This document shows positions 52,030-62,043 of a stretch of 64,000 bases of DNA, piece by piece. The stretch comes from Prauserella flavalba (GTDB lineage: Bacteria; Actinomycetota; Actinomycetes; Mycobacteriales; Pseudonocardiaceae), in assembly GCF_003202235.1 (NCBI RefSeq), contig NZ_MASU01000020.1, positions 1-64,000 of the forward strand, given 5' to 3'. The translations under genes and the position numbers were made by a program. Numbering within the stretch: the stretch's first letter is position 1; each line of letters begins with the position of its first letter. Below the pieces are notes generated by a model. It saw nothing but the letters and a program-made list of their open reading frames with translations, made no database searches and was not told the origin of the DNA.

Positions 52030-53340
52030 TCACTGCGGGGTGTTCACGAGTTCGTCGCGATAGGTCTCGGAGGCGAGCAGGATGCAGCCGAAGCTGACGA
52101 GGCAGACGAGTCCCATGTAGATCGCGACGGGCCAGTAGGACTGGGCGAACGCGGCCGCGAGCGCCGTCGCGATCGCGGGGGTCGGGGCGCCGCCGATGAG
52201 CGCGGAGGACTGGTAGGCCACGCCGAGGCCGGTGTAGCGGGTGCGGGTGGCGAACAGCTCCGCGAAGAGCGTGCCCTGGATCGCGAACATGCAACCGGTG
52301 CCGACCGCGAGCATCACCACGATGATCGCCCAGACGGCCAGTGTGTTGCCGCCGTCGAGGATGGGGAAGTAGGCGAAGCCGAGCCCGCCGCACAGCACGA
52401 TGCCGAACAGGTACACGGGCCGCCTGCCGACGCGGTCGGAGAGGTGGCCGATCAGCGGGATCGTGGCGATCTCGACGGCGGAGGCGATCACGAAGCCGGT
52501 GAGCATCACGTGCTCGGGCAGGCCCAGCTGCGTGGTGGCGAACGCGATGCCGAAGACGTTGATGACGTTGAACGTCACCGCATCGGCCAGGCGCGCGCCC
52601 GTGGCGATGAGGATGTTCTTCGGGTGCTCGCGCAGCAGCGCCAGGAACGGGAACCGCGGCGCGCTGCGCTCCTCGCCGGTGAACGCGGCGGTCTCGGGCA
52701 GGTTCCTGCGGATGTAGAACGCGACGAGCACGAACAGGCCGCTCAGCAGGAACGGGATGCGCCACGCCCATCCCTCGACGACGTCCCTGGGCAGCAGCTG
52801 CACGAGCGCGAACACGCCGGTGGCGGTGAGCAGCCCGATCGGCGTGCCCATCTGGTGGATGCTGCCCATGATCCCGCGCTTGCCTCGCGGTGCGTTCTCG
52901 AGCGCCACCAGCGCGCCGCCACCGAACTCGCCGCCGATGCCGAGCCCCTGCACCAGGCGGAACGTGATCAGCAGGATCGGGGCGAGCACGCCGATCGAGG
53001 AGTACGTGGGCAGCAGGCCGATCAGGAACGTGCCGCCGCCCATCAGGCTCACGGTGATCATCAGCATGCGCCGCCTGCCGACGCGGTCGCCGAAGTGGCC
53101 GAACAGCACCGCGCCGAGCGGGCGGGTGACGAAGCCGCCCGCGAACGCGCCGAACGACTGGATCATGGCGGCCGTCGGCGAGGAGCCGGGGAAGAACAGC
53201 GTCGGGAACACCAGCCCCGCGGCGATGCCGAACAGGTAGAAGTCGTACCACTCCAGAAACGACCCGGACACCGACGCGATGAGCGCGCGTCGCGTGGTGG
53301 CCCGGCTCGCCGTCGCGGTGCCGGTGCTCGCCTCGGCCAT
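52030..53340 (-). CDS. MHS-family MFS permease
   Basis: 436 residues, twelve transmembrane segments, with motifs SGSFLEWYDFYLFGIAAGLV, GHFGDRVGRRRMLM and RLVQGLGIGGEFGGGALVALE. It lies upstream of the sulfatase in the same direction with a 17-base gap, so the pair probably imports and desulfates one substrate. It is divergent from a SorC-type regulator with two CTCA/TGAG sites between them. Confidence 0.85.
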   Translation of the reverse strand: MAEASTGTATASRATTRRALIASVSGSFLEWYDFYLFGIAAGLVFPTLFFPGSSPTAAMIQSFGAFAGGFVTRPLGAVLFGHFGDRVGRRRMLMITVSLMGGGTFLIGLLPTYSSIGVLAPILLITFRLVQGLGIGGEFGGGALVALENAPRGKRGIMGSIHQMGTPIGLLTATGVFALVQLLPRDVVEGWAWRIPFLLSGLFVLVAFYIRRNLPETAAFTGEERSAPRFPFLALLREHPKNILIATGARLADAVTFNVINVFGIAFATTQLGLPEHVMLTGFVIASAVEIATIPLIGHLSDRVGRRPVYLFGIVLCGGLGFAYFPILDGGNTLAVWAIIVVMLAVGTGCMFAIQGTLFAELFATRTRYTGLGVAYQSSALIGGAPTPAIATALAAAFAQSYWPVAIYMGLVCLVSFGCILLASETYRDELVNTPQ

Positions 53341-53361
53341 GTGATCTCCCGCCGTTGGGCT

Positions 53362-53394
53362 CTCATATGAGCGAACTTAACTCTCAGATGTGAG
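53362..53394. promoter_or_regulatory. Two related palindromic sites, likely SorC-type operators
   Basis: CTCATATGAG (53362-53371) and CTCAGATGTGAG (53383-53394) share CTCA...TGAG arms, with centres 22 bases apart, about two helical turns. They lie between the divergent MHS permease and regulator genes. Confidence 0.55.
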
Positions 53395-53498
53395 GCATCA
53401 TGGATCGTGGCGGCGGGCGGAGTCAAGCCCGGATGCGGTTCACGGCGCGACGGGCGGGAGACTTGAGAGCGGGAATCGTGCCAGGAGGAGGACGAAAC

Positions 53499-54491
53499 GT
53501 GGTCGATGACGGATCCGCGCCGCTGCCGGCTGGAGAACCGTCGGCGGTCGAACGCGAGGCACTCGCCAGCGGCGACGAGACCACGCTGGCGATCACGATC
53601 TCCCGGCGCTACTACTTCCAGGAACAGTCGAAGGTCACCATTGGCAAGGCGCTCGGGTTGAGCCGCTTCCAGGTCGCGCGGCTGCTGCAGGAGGCCCGCC
53701 GCGACGGGCTCGTGCGCATCGAGATCGGCAGGCCCGGCCGTGTCGATGCGGACCTGTCCGCCCGGCTGCGTGACGAACTGGGCATCGACAGGGCCGTGGT
53801 GATCGAGAGCGCGGGCGGCGGGGTCGACCAGCTCGGCAGGGCGCTGGCAGGCACGCTGGCCGAGGAGTCCACCGAGGCCAGCGTGGTGGGGCTGACGTGG
53901 AGCCGTGCGCTGGTGTCGATGGCCCGGCACATCCGCAGGCTCAGCGCGCACTCGGTGCTCCAGCTCGCCGGAGCCCTGTACCCGCCGGACGGCGTGCCGG
54001 GGTCGGTCGAGGTCGTGCGCACGGTCGCCGCGGCCGCGGGCGGGGCCGCGGCGCACCCGATCTACGCGCCGCTCGTCGTGTCCGACGTCGACACCGCGGA
54101 GGGGCTACGCCGCCAGCCCGAGATCGCGGCGGCGATGGAACGGTTCCGGCAGCTCGACATCGCGCTCATCTCCGTCGGGGCGTGGCAGCCGGGCGGATCC
54201 GCGGTGTACGACCTGCTCACCCCGGCCGAGCAACAGCGGCTCGCCGACGCGGGCGCGTGCGGGGAACTCTCCGGCCGCGTCTTCGACCGCGACGGCAAGC
54301 CCGTGCCCAGCGACCTCGACGACCGGGTGGTGGGCATCGACTCGCAGACCCTGCGTGCGGTGCCGAAGCTCATCACGTCCAGCTACGGCGCCCACCGCGC
54401 CCAGGCCACGCGCGCGGCGGTCGCGACCGGGTGCGTGCACACCCTCGTGGCCGATGACGAACTGGCCCGGGCCCTCCTCTCTGGCGCCTAG
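53499..54491 (+). CDS. SorC/DeoR-type sugar-binding transcriptional regulator
   Basis: 330 residues. N-terminal helix-turn-helix (ISRRYYFQEQSKVTIGKALG, LSRFQVARLLQEARRDGLV) and a C-terminal sugar-phosphate-isomerase-like binding domain (VVGLTWSRALVSMARHIR, SYGAHRAQATRAAV). GTG start after AGGAGGAGGA. It probably regulates the divergent sulfatase/permease pair. Confidence 0.85.
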   Translation: MVDDGSAPLPAGEPSAVEREALASGDETTLAITISRRYYFQEQSKVTIGKALGLSRFQVARLLQEARRDGLVRIEIGRPGRVDADLSARLRDELGIDRAVVIESAGGGVDQLGRALAGTLAEESTEASVVGLTWSRALVSMARHIRRLSAHSVLQLAGALYPPDGVPGSVEVVRTVAAAAGGAAAHPIYAPLVVSDVDTAEGLRRQPEIAAAMERFRQLDIALISVGAWQPGGSAVYDLLTPAEQQRLADAGACGELSGRVFDRDGKPVPSDLDDRVVGIDSQTLRAVPKLITSSYGAHRAQATRAAVATGCVHTLVADDELARALLSGA

Positions 54492-54529
54492 CGTGCGGTA
54501 GAACGGTGGCCTCGCAGGTGGGGGCGCCG

Positions 54530-54586
54530 CTGCAGTGAAGGCCACCTTCACTGCGGTCAACGCAGTGAAGGTGGCCTTCACTGCGG
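54530..54586. repeat. Dispersed palindromic repeat, copy C (inverted pair)
   Basis: Two units, 54530-54556 and 54561-54586, are inverse copies of one another (23 identical bases) and each is itself nearly palindromic. They can fold as two small hairpins or one long one. This copy lies between convergent genes. Confidence 0.8.
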
Positions 54587-54607
54587 TCGGGGTGGTGGTG
54601 CCCGCGC

Positions 54608-55852
54608 CTAGGCTTCGGTGAGCGAGGCTCGCAGCTCCGCCTGGCTCTTGAACAGCGTGCCCGCCGTGGGCAGGGCGTCGCGGTCCGGCCAGGTTTCCGT
54701 GTCCCACAACGACGAGCGCGTGAAGGCCCGGCCACAGTGGACGAACAGCTCGCCGACCTCCACCGTGATCGCCAGGTCCGGCGCTGTGCCGTTCACCGCC
54801 AGCCGCTCCAGCAGCGGGCCCTCACGCACGATCGTGGCCCTGCCGTTGACCCGCAGCGTGTGGTCGACGCCCGGGACGACGAACAGCATGCCGACCTGAT
54901 CGTTGCGCAGGATGTTGCGCATGCTGTCCACGCGCCGGTTGCCGTTGCGGTCGGCGAAGGCGAGCGTGCGGCCGTCGCCGAGGACGAGCACGGTGCCGGC
55001 CGGGTCGCCGCGCGGTGACACGTCCACGGTGCCGTCGTCGGCGCTCGTGGCGAGCAGGAAGAACGGCGAAGCCTCCAGGAACCGCCGCGACTCGTCGTCG
55101 ATCCCGGCCACCGGTTTGTCGAGGATCACCTGCGCGGGCTCCTCCACCACCTCGCGCAGCTCGTCCTCCGTGGACACCGCCTTCATGGTGTGGTGCCTGC
55201 CGATGGGCACGATCAGCGGGGTCGCCGAGACGGGGTCGGGCACCACCCGGCACGGCAGCCCGAACACCTCGCGCACCAGCTCCTCCGAGACCACCGCGGC
55301 GGGCGCGCCCTCGGCCACCGGCTCGCCGTCCTTGAGCAGCAGAAGGTGATCGGCGTAGCGGCAGGCGAGGCTGAGATCGTGCAGCACGGTGACGATCGCG
55401 GTGTCCTCGGCGTGGTTGAGGTCGGCGAGCAGGTCGAGCAGCTCCACCTGCTCGGCCACGTCGAGCAACGTCGTCGGCTCGTCGAGCAGCAGCACGCCCG
55501 TGCGCTGGGCCAGCGCCATCGCGATCCACACGCGCTGACGCCAGGCGGCGGACAGCTCGTCGACGGGCCGGTCGGCCAGCTCCAGCGTGCCGGTGGCCCG
55601 CATGGCCCCTGCCACGGCCTCGTCGCCGGCACCCGGGCCGAGGCCGACGACATCCGCCACCGTGATGCCCTCCGGCGCGGACGGCAGGAGGCCGAGCTTC
55701 CCCGCGACCTCCACGCCCGGCAGCGTGTGGATGGCCTTGCCGTCGAGGCACGTGGCGGCCGACCGCAGCGCCCGCGCCCGCTCGCGCAGCAGAGCCGACC
55801 TGCCGGAGCCCTGAGGCCCGGCGATCACGGTGAAACCCGGCTGGTCCGGCAC
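54608..55852 (-). CDS. FecE-like ABC ATPase fused to a PPOX-type flavoprotein domain
   Basis: 414 residues. Residues 1-219 are a FecE-like ATPase, but Walker A reads GPQGSGRSA, with Arg18 in place of the invariant Lys, and the signature is LSAAWRQR in place of LSGGQRQR. Walker B LLLDEPTTLLD and the H-loop LHDLS are intact. From Met223 a pyridoxamine-oxidase-type FMN domain follows (FFLLATSADDGTVDVSPRGD, VLVLGDGRTLAFADRNGNRR). No permease gene is nearby. The ATPase may be inactive, or the protein may act in reductive iron release. It is seven bases downstream of the lipoprotein gene. An internal start at 223 is an alternative. Confidence 0.75.
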   Translation of the reverse strand: MPDQPGFTVIAGPQGSGRSALLRERARALRSAATCLDGKAIHTLPGVEVAGKLGLLPSAPEGITVADVVGLGPGAGDEAVAGAMRATGTLELADRPVDELSAAWRQRVWIAMALAQRTGVLLLDEPTTLLDVAEQVELLDLLADLNHAEDTAIVTVLHDLSLACRYADHLLLLKDGEPVAEGAPAAVVSEELVREVFGLPCRVVPDPVSATPLIVPIGRHHTMKAVSTEDELREVVEEPAQVILDKPVAGIDDESRRFLEASPFFLLATSADDGTVDVSPRGDPAGTVLVLGDGRTLAFADRNGNRRVDSMRNILRNDQVGMLFVVPGVDHTLRVNGRATIVREGPLLERLAVNGTAPDLAITVEVGELFVHCGRAFTRSSLWDTETWPDRDALPTAGTLFKSQAELRASLTEA

Positions 55853-55859
55853 GTCGCGG

Positions 55860-56873
55860 TCAGCCCGCGAGCGCGTCGGCGAACATCGGCACCGTCTTGT
55901 CCAGCGCGTAGGACAGGCCGACCACCGAGGCGCTCGAGAACGCCTGCGACACCGTGGGGTCGCTCAGCACCACGCTGCGCCCGTCCTTGACCGAGGGAAT
56001 GTTCCGGTACAGCGGGTCACGGGTGGCCTGGTCGGCTTCGACGCCGATGGGGAACAGCACCGTCAGGTCGGCGTCGAGCAGGTCGAGCCGCTCGTTCGAG
56101 ATCGGCACCCAGAAGTCGTCACCGGCGAGCTCCTGCACCGTCGGCGAATTGACGAACCCGAGCTGCTCCAGGAACTCGACCCGGCCGTCACCGTTGACGT
56201 AGGCGCCCCACGACTCGGCGGTGCGCGCGGCGACGGCCACCGTGGTGTCCTTGAACTCGGGGTGGTCCTGCGCGGCCCTGGTGAACTTCGCCTCGAGGTC
56301 GTCGTGCAGCTGCCTGGCCTCGTCCTGCTTGCCCAGTGCCTTGCCGATCAGGTCGAGCTGGTCCTGCCACGAGGTCAGGTAGGCGTCGGCGCCCTCGGGG
56401 ACGCTCACCACCGGCACACCGAGCTGGCTGAGGCGGTCGTAGCGCTCGCGGTCGCCGCTCGCGCGGGTGTCGAGGATGAGGTCGGGGTTCAGCCCGGCGA
56501 GCTGTTCCAGGTTCGGTTCCATCGTGCCGAGCTGGGCGGGCGGGTTGGTGTAGCGCTGTTCGACCCACGGTCCGAGGCCGTCGCCGCCGACGGCGAGCCA
56601 GTCGCTGACGCCGACCGGCTCGACGCCGAGCGCGAGCGCCACCTCGGCGTCGCTCCAGCCGAGCGCCACCACGCGCTGCGGCGCCTTCTCGATCGTCACG
56701 TCGCCGAACTTGGTGTCGACCGTGACGGGGAAGCCGGTGCCCGTGTTGGTCTGCGCCTGGCCCGTGTCCTCGCCGCCCTCGTCACCGCCCGTCGAGCAGC
56801 CCGCGAGTGCTACGAGCACACCGGCGAGCAGCACGGCGAGACCTCGACGGACCGGGGAGAGGGCAGTGCGCAT
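55860..56873 (-). CDS. FecB/BtuF-type siderophore-binding lipoprotein
   Basis: 337 residues. Signal peptide with lipobox LAGC, then the periplasmic-binding fold (APQRVVALGWSDAEVALAL, LEQLAGLNPDLILDTRASGD, a helical linker, and SYALDKTVPMFADALAG). An IdeR-like box lies 28 bases upstream of the start, so iron regulation is probable. It is the first gene of a two-gene operon with the FecE-PPOX fusion. The partner permease must be encoded elsewhere. Confidence 0.85.
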   Translation of the reverse strand: MRTALSPVRRGLAVLLAGVLVALAGCSTGGDEGGEDTGQAQTNTGTGFPVTVDTKFGDVTIEKAPQRVVALGWSDAEVALALGVEPVGVSDWLAVGGDGLGPWVEQRYTNPPAQLGTMEPNLEQLAGLNPDLILDTRASGDRERYDRLSQLGVPVVSVPEGADAYLTSWQDQLDLIGKALGKQDEARQLHDDLEAKFTRAAQDHPEFKDTTVAVAARTAESWGAYVNGDGRVEFLEQLGFVNSPTVQELAGDDFWVPISNERLDLLDADLTVLFPIGVEADQATRDPLYRNIPSVKDGRSVVLSDPTVSQAFSSASVVGLSYALDKTVPMFADALAG

Positions 56874-56900
56874 GGCGGGTGGCCTTTCGCGGGACGGCTC

Positions 56901-56919
56901 TTAGCTGTGGCTACCCTAA
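56901..56919. promoter_or_regulatory. IdeR/DmdR-type iron box
   Basis: TTAGCTGTGGCTACCCTAA matches the actinobacterial iron box TTAGGTTAGGCTAACCTAA at 15 of 19 positions and lies just upstream of the siderophore-binding lipoprotein gene. Iron-loaded IdeR would repress that operon. Confidence 0.7.
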
Positions 56920-56962
56920 CTTCCGATCCTCGTTCTGAGTACGTCCGGTTCGATGACGACGA

Positions 56963-58108
56963 TCACACGGTCTTGAGCAGGGTCGTCACCAGCTCGGCCA
57001 CCTGGCCGGTCTCGATCAGGAACCCGTCGTGGCCGTACTCCGAGGTGAGCACCCACGGCTGTCCGGAACCCGGCAGCGCGGCGGCCAGCTCACGCTGCTG
57101 CCGAAGCGGGTACAGCCGGTCGCTGTCGATTCCGGCCACGACCGTCGTGGCGGTGACCCCGCGCAGCGCGGCCGCGACGCCGCCCCGGCCCCTGCCGACG
57201 TCGTGGGTGTTCATGGCTTCGGCCAGGCGCAGATAGCTGTTGGCGTCGAAGCGGCGGGCCAGCTTCGCCGCGTGGTGGTCCAGATAGGACTCGACGGCGA
57301 ACCGGCCGCCGGAGAGCGGGTCCTCGCCGGGCTGCGGGTCGCCGTCGAACCGGGCGGCCAGTTCCGGTTCGCTGCGGTAGGTCAGGTGCGCGATGCGCCG
57401 CGCGATCCCGAGCCCGCGGTGCGGCCCGTCTCCGTCCGGGGCGAAGTAGTAGTCACCGCCCCGGAACCCGGGGTCGGCCCTGATCGCCGCGAGCTGGGCC
57501 GAGGTCCAGCCGATCTGGTCGGCGCCGGAGCGGGCGGGTGCGGCGAGGACCGCGAGCCGCCGCACGCGCCGCGGCTGCGAGACGCCCCATTCGAGCGCGC
57601 GCATGCCGCCCATCGACCCGCCGAGCACGAGCGCCCACGAGGCGATGCCGAGCTCGTCGGCCAGCGCGACCTCGGCGGTCACGAGGTCGCGGATCGTCAA
57701 GTGCGGGAACCGGCTGCCCCACGGCAGGCCGTCCGGCGACGTCGACGCCGGTCCGGTGCTGCCCTGGCAGCCGCCGAGCGCGTTGGGTGCCACGACGAAC
57801 AGCTCGCCGGTGTCGAGCGCCCTGCCCGGCCCGACCAGGCCGTCCCACCAGCCCGGGCCGGGATGGCCGGGCTGCGCGGGTCCCGCCACGTGGCTGTCGC
57901 CGGTGAGCGCGTGCAGCACCAGCACCGCGTTGGAGCCGTCGGCGGCGAGCTCGCCCCACGTCTCGTAGGCGAGGCGGTAGCCGGGCAGCACACCGCCGCG
58001 CTCCAGCGCGAGCGGCCGCGGGGAGCGGAACCACCGCCGCCGGCCGGGCGGGTCTCCCTCGCGCCAGGCGCCGCTGACCGGAAGGAGACCGCCCGTCCGG
58101 TCGGTCAC
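56963..58108 (-). CDS. metX: Homoserine O-acetyltransferase
   Basis: 381 residues of the alpha/beta-hydrolase MetX family. Nucleophile in VLGGSMGGMRALEWG, with RSGADQIGWTSAQLAAI and the C-terminal Asp/His pair (GIDSDRLYP, YGHDGFL). It acetylates homoserine for methionine synthesis. GTG start overlaps the metY stop. Homoserine O-succinyltransferase activity occurs in some members, but the actinobacterial metXY pairing supports acetyl. Confidence 0.9.
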   Translation of the reverse strand: MTDRTGGLLPVSGAWREGDPPGRRRWFRSPRPLALERGGVLPGYRLAYETWGELAADGSNAVLVLHALTGDSHVAGPAQPGHPGPGWWDGLVGPGRALDTGELFVVAPNALGGCQGSTGPASTSPDGLPWGSRFPHLTIRDLVTAEVALADELGIASWALVLGGSMGGMRALEWGVSQPRRVRRLAVLAAPARSGADQIGWTSAQLAAIRADPGFRGGDYYFAPDGDGPHRGLGIARRIAHLTYRSEPELAARFDGDPQPGEDPLSGGRFAVESYLDHHAAKLARRFDANSYLRLAEAMNTHDVGRGRGGVAAALRGVTATTVVAGIDSDRLYPLRQQRELAAALPGSGQPWVLTSEYGHDGFLIETGQVAELVTTLLKTV

Positions 58109-59412
58109 AGCTTGTCCTTGGCCGCCCGGAAACCCGCCTCGAGGTCGGCCTTGAGATCCTCGATGTGCTCCAGTCCCACCGACAGCCGCACGAGGCCGGG
58201 GGTGACGCCCGTGACGGTCTGCTCGTCGGCGGTGAGCTGCGAGTGGGTGGTGCTCGCCGGGTGGACGATGAGGCTGCGCACGTCGCCGATGTTCACGAGC
58301 TGGCTGAACAGCTCGGTGCCGTCGACGAACGCCCGGCCCGCCTCGACGCCGCCGCGCAGGTCGAACGACACCACCGCGCCCGCGCCCTTCGGCAGGTACT
58401 TCCGGGCCGCCGCGTACCACGGGCTCGACGGCAGCCCCGCGTAGTAGACGGCCGCCACCTCGTCGCGGGCCTCCAGCCACTCGGCGAGGGCCTGCGCGTT
58501 GGCGACGTGCCGTTCCAGTCGCAGCGACAGCGTCTCGATCCCCTGCAGCACCAGGAAGCTCGTCAGCGGGGCGATCGCGGCGCCGGTGTCGCGCAGCAGC
58601 TGCACGCGCAGCTTCGCGGCGAACGCGCCGGGGCCGAGCGCCTCCCAGTACCGCAGGCCGTGGTAGCTCGGGTCCGGTTCGGAGAAGTCGGGGAACCGCT
58701 CGGTGTGGGCGCCGAAGTCGAACGTGCCGCCGTCCACCACGACGCCGGCGATGGCGGTGCCGTGCCCGCCGAGGTACTTCGTCGCCGAGTGCACCACGAT
58801 GTCCGCGCCGTGTTCCAGCGGGCGCAGCAGGTACGGCGTGGGCACCGTGTTGTCCACCACGAGCGGCACGCCGACCTCGTGAGCCAGAGCGGCGACCGCC
58901 TCGATGTCGAGGACGTTGGACCTCGGGTTGCCGAGCGTCTCGGCGAAGAACAGCTTGGTGTTGGGCCGCACCGCCGCCCGCCACTGACCCAGGTCGTCGG
59001 GATCGTCCACGAAGGACACCTCGATGCCGAGCTTCGGCAGCGTGTAGTGGAAGAGGTTGTAGGTGCCGCCGTAGAGCGAGGCGCTGGACACGAAGTGGTC
59101 GCCTGCGCGCGCGAGGTTGAGGATGGTCGCGGTCTCGGCGGCCTGGCCCGAGGCGAACGCCACGGCGGCGACCCCGCCCTCCAGCGCGGCGACGCGCTGC
59201 TCGAACACGTCCTGCGTCGGGTTGTTGATGCGCGTGTAGATGTTGCCCGGCTCGGCGAGGCTGAACAGGTCGGCGCCGTGCTGCGTGTCCCGGAACACGT
59301 ACGACGTCGTCTGGTAGATCGGCGTCGCCCGCGCTCCGGTCGCCGGGTCGGGGGTGGCCCCGGCGTGGATCTGCTGCGTCTCGAACGACCAGCTCGCCGG
59401 TGTCTGCGTCAT
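58105..59412 (-). CDS. metY: O-acetylhomoserine sulfhydrylase
   Basis: 435 residues, PLP-dependent. The Lys motif [13 protein letters not shown] and the family N-terminus ([30 protein letters not shown]) are canonical, and the length is normal. It forms homocysteine from O-acetylhomoserine and sulfide in the cytoplasm. It is upstream of metX and coupled to it. The ATG at 59412 is preceded by AGGGAG. The leader has two short hairpins. Confidence 0.92.
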   Translation of the reverse strand: MTQTPASWSFETQQIHAGATPDPATGARATPIYQTTSYVFRDTQHGADLFSLAEPGNIYTRINNPTQDVFEQRVAALEGGVAAVAFASGQAAETATILNLARAGDHFVSSASLYGGTYNLFHYTLPKLGIEVSFVDDPDDLGQWRAAVRPNTKLFFAETLGNPRSNVLDIEAVAALAHEVGVPLVVDNTVPTPYLLRPLEHGADIVVHSATKYLGGHGTAIAGVVVDGGTFDFGAHTERFPDFSEPDPSYHGLRYWEALGPGAFAAKLRVQLLRDTGAAIAPLTSFLVLQGIETLSLRLERHVANAQALAEWLEARDEVAAVYYAGLPSSPWYAAARKYLPKGAGAVVSFDLRGGVEAGRAFVDGTELFSQLVNIGDVRSLIVHPASTTHSQLTADEQTVTGVTPGLVRLSVGLEHIEDLKADLEAGFRAAKDKL

Positions 59413-59762
59413 GGGATCTCCCTCTGTGTTCGGAAAACTCTGTGTCCGGACCAGAGTTAGCGGACGCGGGGTGTGCGGGACACCCCTTCCCAGCACGCGG
59501 AACGAACGCGGATTTCTCCTGGAGAGAAAGGAATTCCGGATAGCACGACCGGGTGAGCGAGCAGCGGATCACTTGCCTTGCGGTGGTGGACATGACCGGC
59601 CGTCGCCGGAGCGGTGGGGCGGCGAAGGGCGGCTACCAGCGCCTCGACGCCGACCGTGACCGTCGTGCTCGTACAGGCGGCCCAGTTCGCAGGGAACCGG
59701 TCGGCACGCAAGGCGTTACGGCAGAGCGGGCAGGGCTCGCCGGTGCCCCGCCCGCCTCGCCG
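59413..59762 (-). other. metY leader and upstream non-coding region
   Basis: 350 bp without a gene I can support. On the metY strand it holds a 7-bp hairpin with an 8-base palindromic loop region (59436-59458, just before the ribosome-binding site) and a GGGGTGT/ACACCCC hairpin (59468-59486). A regulatory leader is possible, but I could not recognise a known SAM riboswitch class. Confidence 0.4.
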
Positions 59763-60215
59763 TCACGGCGTGAGGTCGATCGCGGAGCGGAACGAGCCGT
59801 CCATGTAGAACGGCGTCGACGTGTGCTCGTGGGTGATCCGCCACGTGCCCTCGATCCGGCGCAGGCACACGGTGGCGCGGTACCAGAGGTCGAAGCCCTC
59901 CGCCGAGCCGCGCGGCACGGCCGACATCCGGTTCAGGCTGTGGCAGAAGGCGACGTCGCCGCCCACGGTGACGTCGAGGTCGCGGACCTCGGCGTCCACG
60001 GGGCCGTCGAACGTCGCCAGCCATGCGCGCACGCCGTCCGCGTCGAGCACCTCGGCGCCGGTGTGCCGCAGCGGCGGCGCGAGGTCGAACTTCACGGTCT
60101 CCGCCGTGTAGCGGGCGACGAGCGCATCGGCGTCGCCCGCGCGCAGCGCTTCGGTCTGTTCCGCGATCACGTCGCGGACCTCGGCCTCGGCCCGGCTCAG
60201 TACGGTGCTGTTCAT
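59763..60215 (-). CDS. SnoaL/SgcJ-like protein (nuclear-transport-factor-2 fold)
   Basis: 150 residues with the NTF2-like fold seen in SgcJ/EcaC and SnoaL families (VIAEQTEALRAGDADALVAR, WRITHEHTSTPFYMDG). No catalytic role assigned. It is divergent from the DGPF/sigma pair and may belong to the same stress regulon. Confidence 0.75.
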   Translation of the reverse strand: MNSTVLSRAEAEVRDVIAEQTEALRAGDADALVARYTAETVKFDLAPPLRHTGAEVLDADGVRAWLATFDGPVDAEVRDLDVTVGGDVAFCHSLNRMSAVPRGSAEGFDLWYRATVCLRRIEGTWRITHEHTSTPFYMDGSFRSAIDLTP

Positions 60216-60330
60216 CGGATCCTCCTCGGTCGGGCACCCCTCTCGGTGCCGCTCACCGGGGTGTAGAAGCCGGAGCGGCGATTTCGACGCCCATCGGTGA
60301 GAGAATTCGCGGGAGTTCCGGGAGGCATCG

Positions 60331-60698
60331 GTGAAGTACGTGATCCTGATCTACGGCAATCCCGCGTCGCGTGAGCTCTGGTCGCGGCTCACGCCCGAGC
60401 AGCGGCGGGAGGGGCTCGCCGACTACGCCGCGCTGGACGCCGACCTCGCCGCGTCGGGGGAGATGATCGTGTCCGAGGCGCTCGCCGATCCGGCGAAGAC
60501 CACGCGGGTCACCGTGCGCGAGGGCACCACGCTGACCAGCGACGGGCCGTTCGCCGAGGCCAAGGAGCTGCTCGCCGGGTTCTTCCTGGTCGACTGCGAG
60601 AGCACCGAGCGGGCCGTCGAGATCGCCGCGCGGGTGCCGGAGGCCGCGTTCGGCCTTGTGGAGGTGCGTCCCGTGGTGGAGCTCGACGAGCTGGCGGG

Positions 60699-60702
<4 letters not shown>
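60331..60702 (+). CDS. YCII-related DGPF-domain protein
   Basis: 123 residues. The motif TSDGPFAEAKELLAGFFLVD is the DGPF signature. Such proteins are the regular neighbours of ECF42-type sigma factors and are probably enzymes or targets of the regulon. GTG start with GGGAGG upstream. It overlaps the sigma gene by GTGA. Confidence 0.85.
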
Positions 60703-61904
<1,202 letters not shown>

Positions 61905-61959
61905 CGGGAATCATGCGGGATCTTTCGCCCTCCGCTGGTCGGCGGATTGCGCCCCGGTG

Positions 61960-62004
61960 GTGAACACAGGTTTACTTCAACGGGCGCGGTGAACAGAGGT
62001 TCAC
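61960..62004. promoter_or_regulatory. Two tandem palindromic operators upstream of DHA2 efflux gene
   Basis: GTGAAC-acag-GTTTAC (61960-61975, one mismatch) and GTGAAC-agag-GTTCAC (61989-62004, perfect arms) lie 29 bases apart centre to centre. They are probable binding sites for the TetR protein encoded downstream at 63502. Confidence 0.6.
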
Positions 62005-62043
62005 CGCCGTCGCCAGCCAGCCGAGGGAAAGGGGAGCTCAGTC

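Noticed and set aside
56963-59593. Single 876-residue frame over metX and metY
   Set aside because: Its N-terminal half is an Arg-rich shadow of metY. MetX starts at GTG 58108, overlapping the metY stop.
59413-59600. SAM-I or SAM-IV riboswitch before metY
   Set aside because: The conserved core motifs of the known SAM classes could not be found by eye; only simple hairpins are visible.
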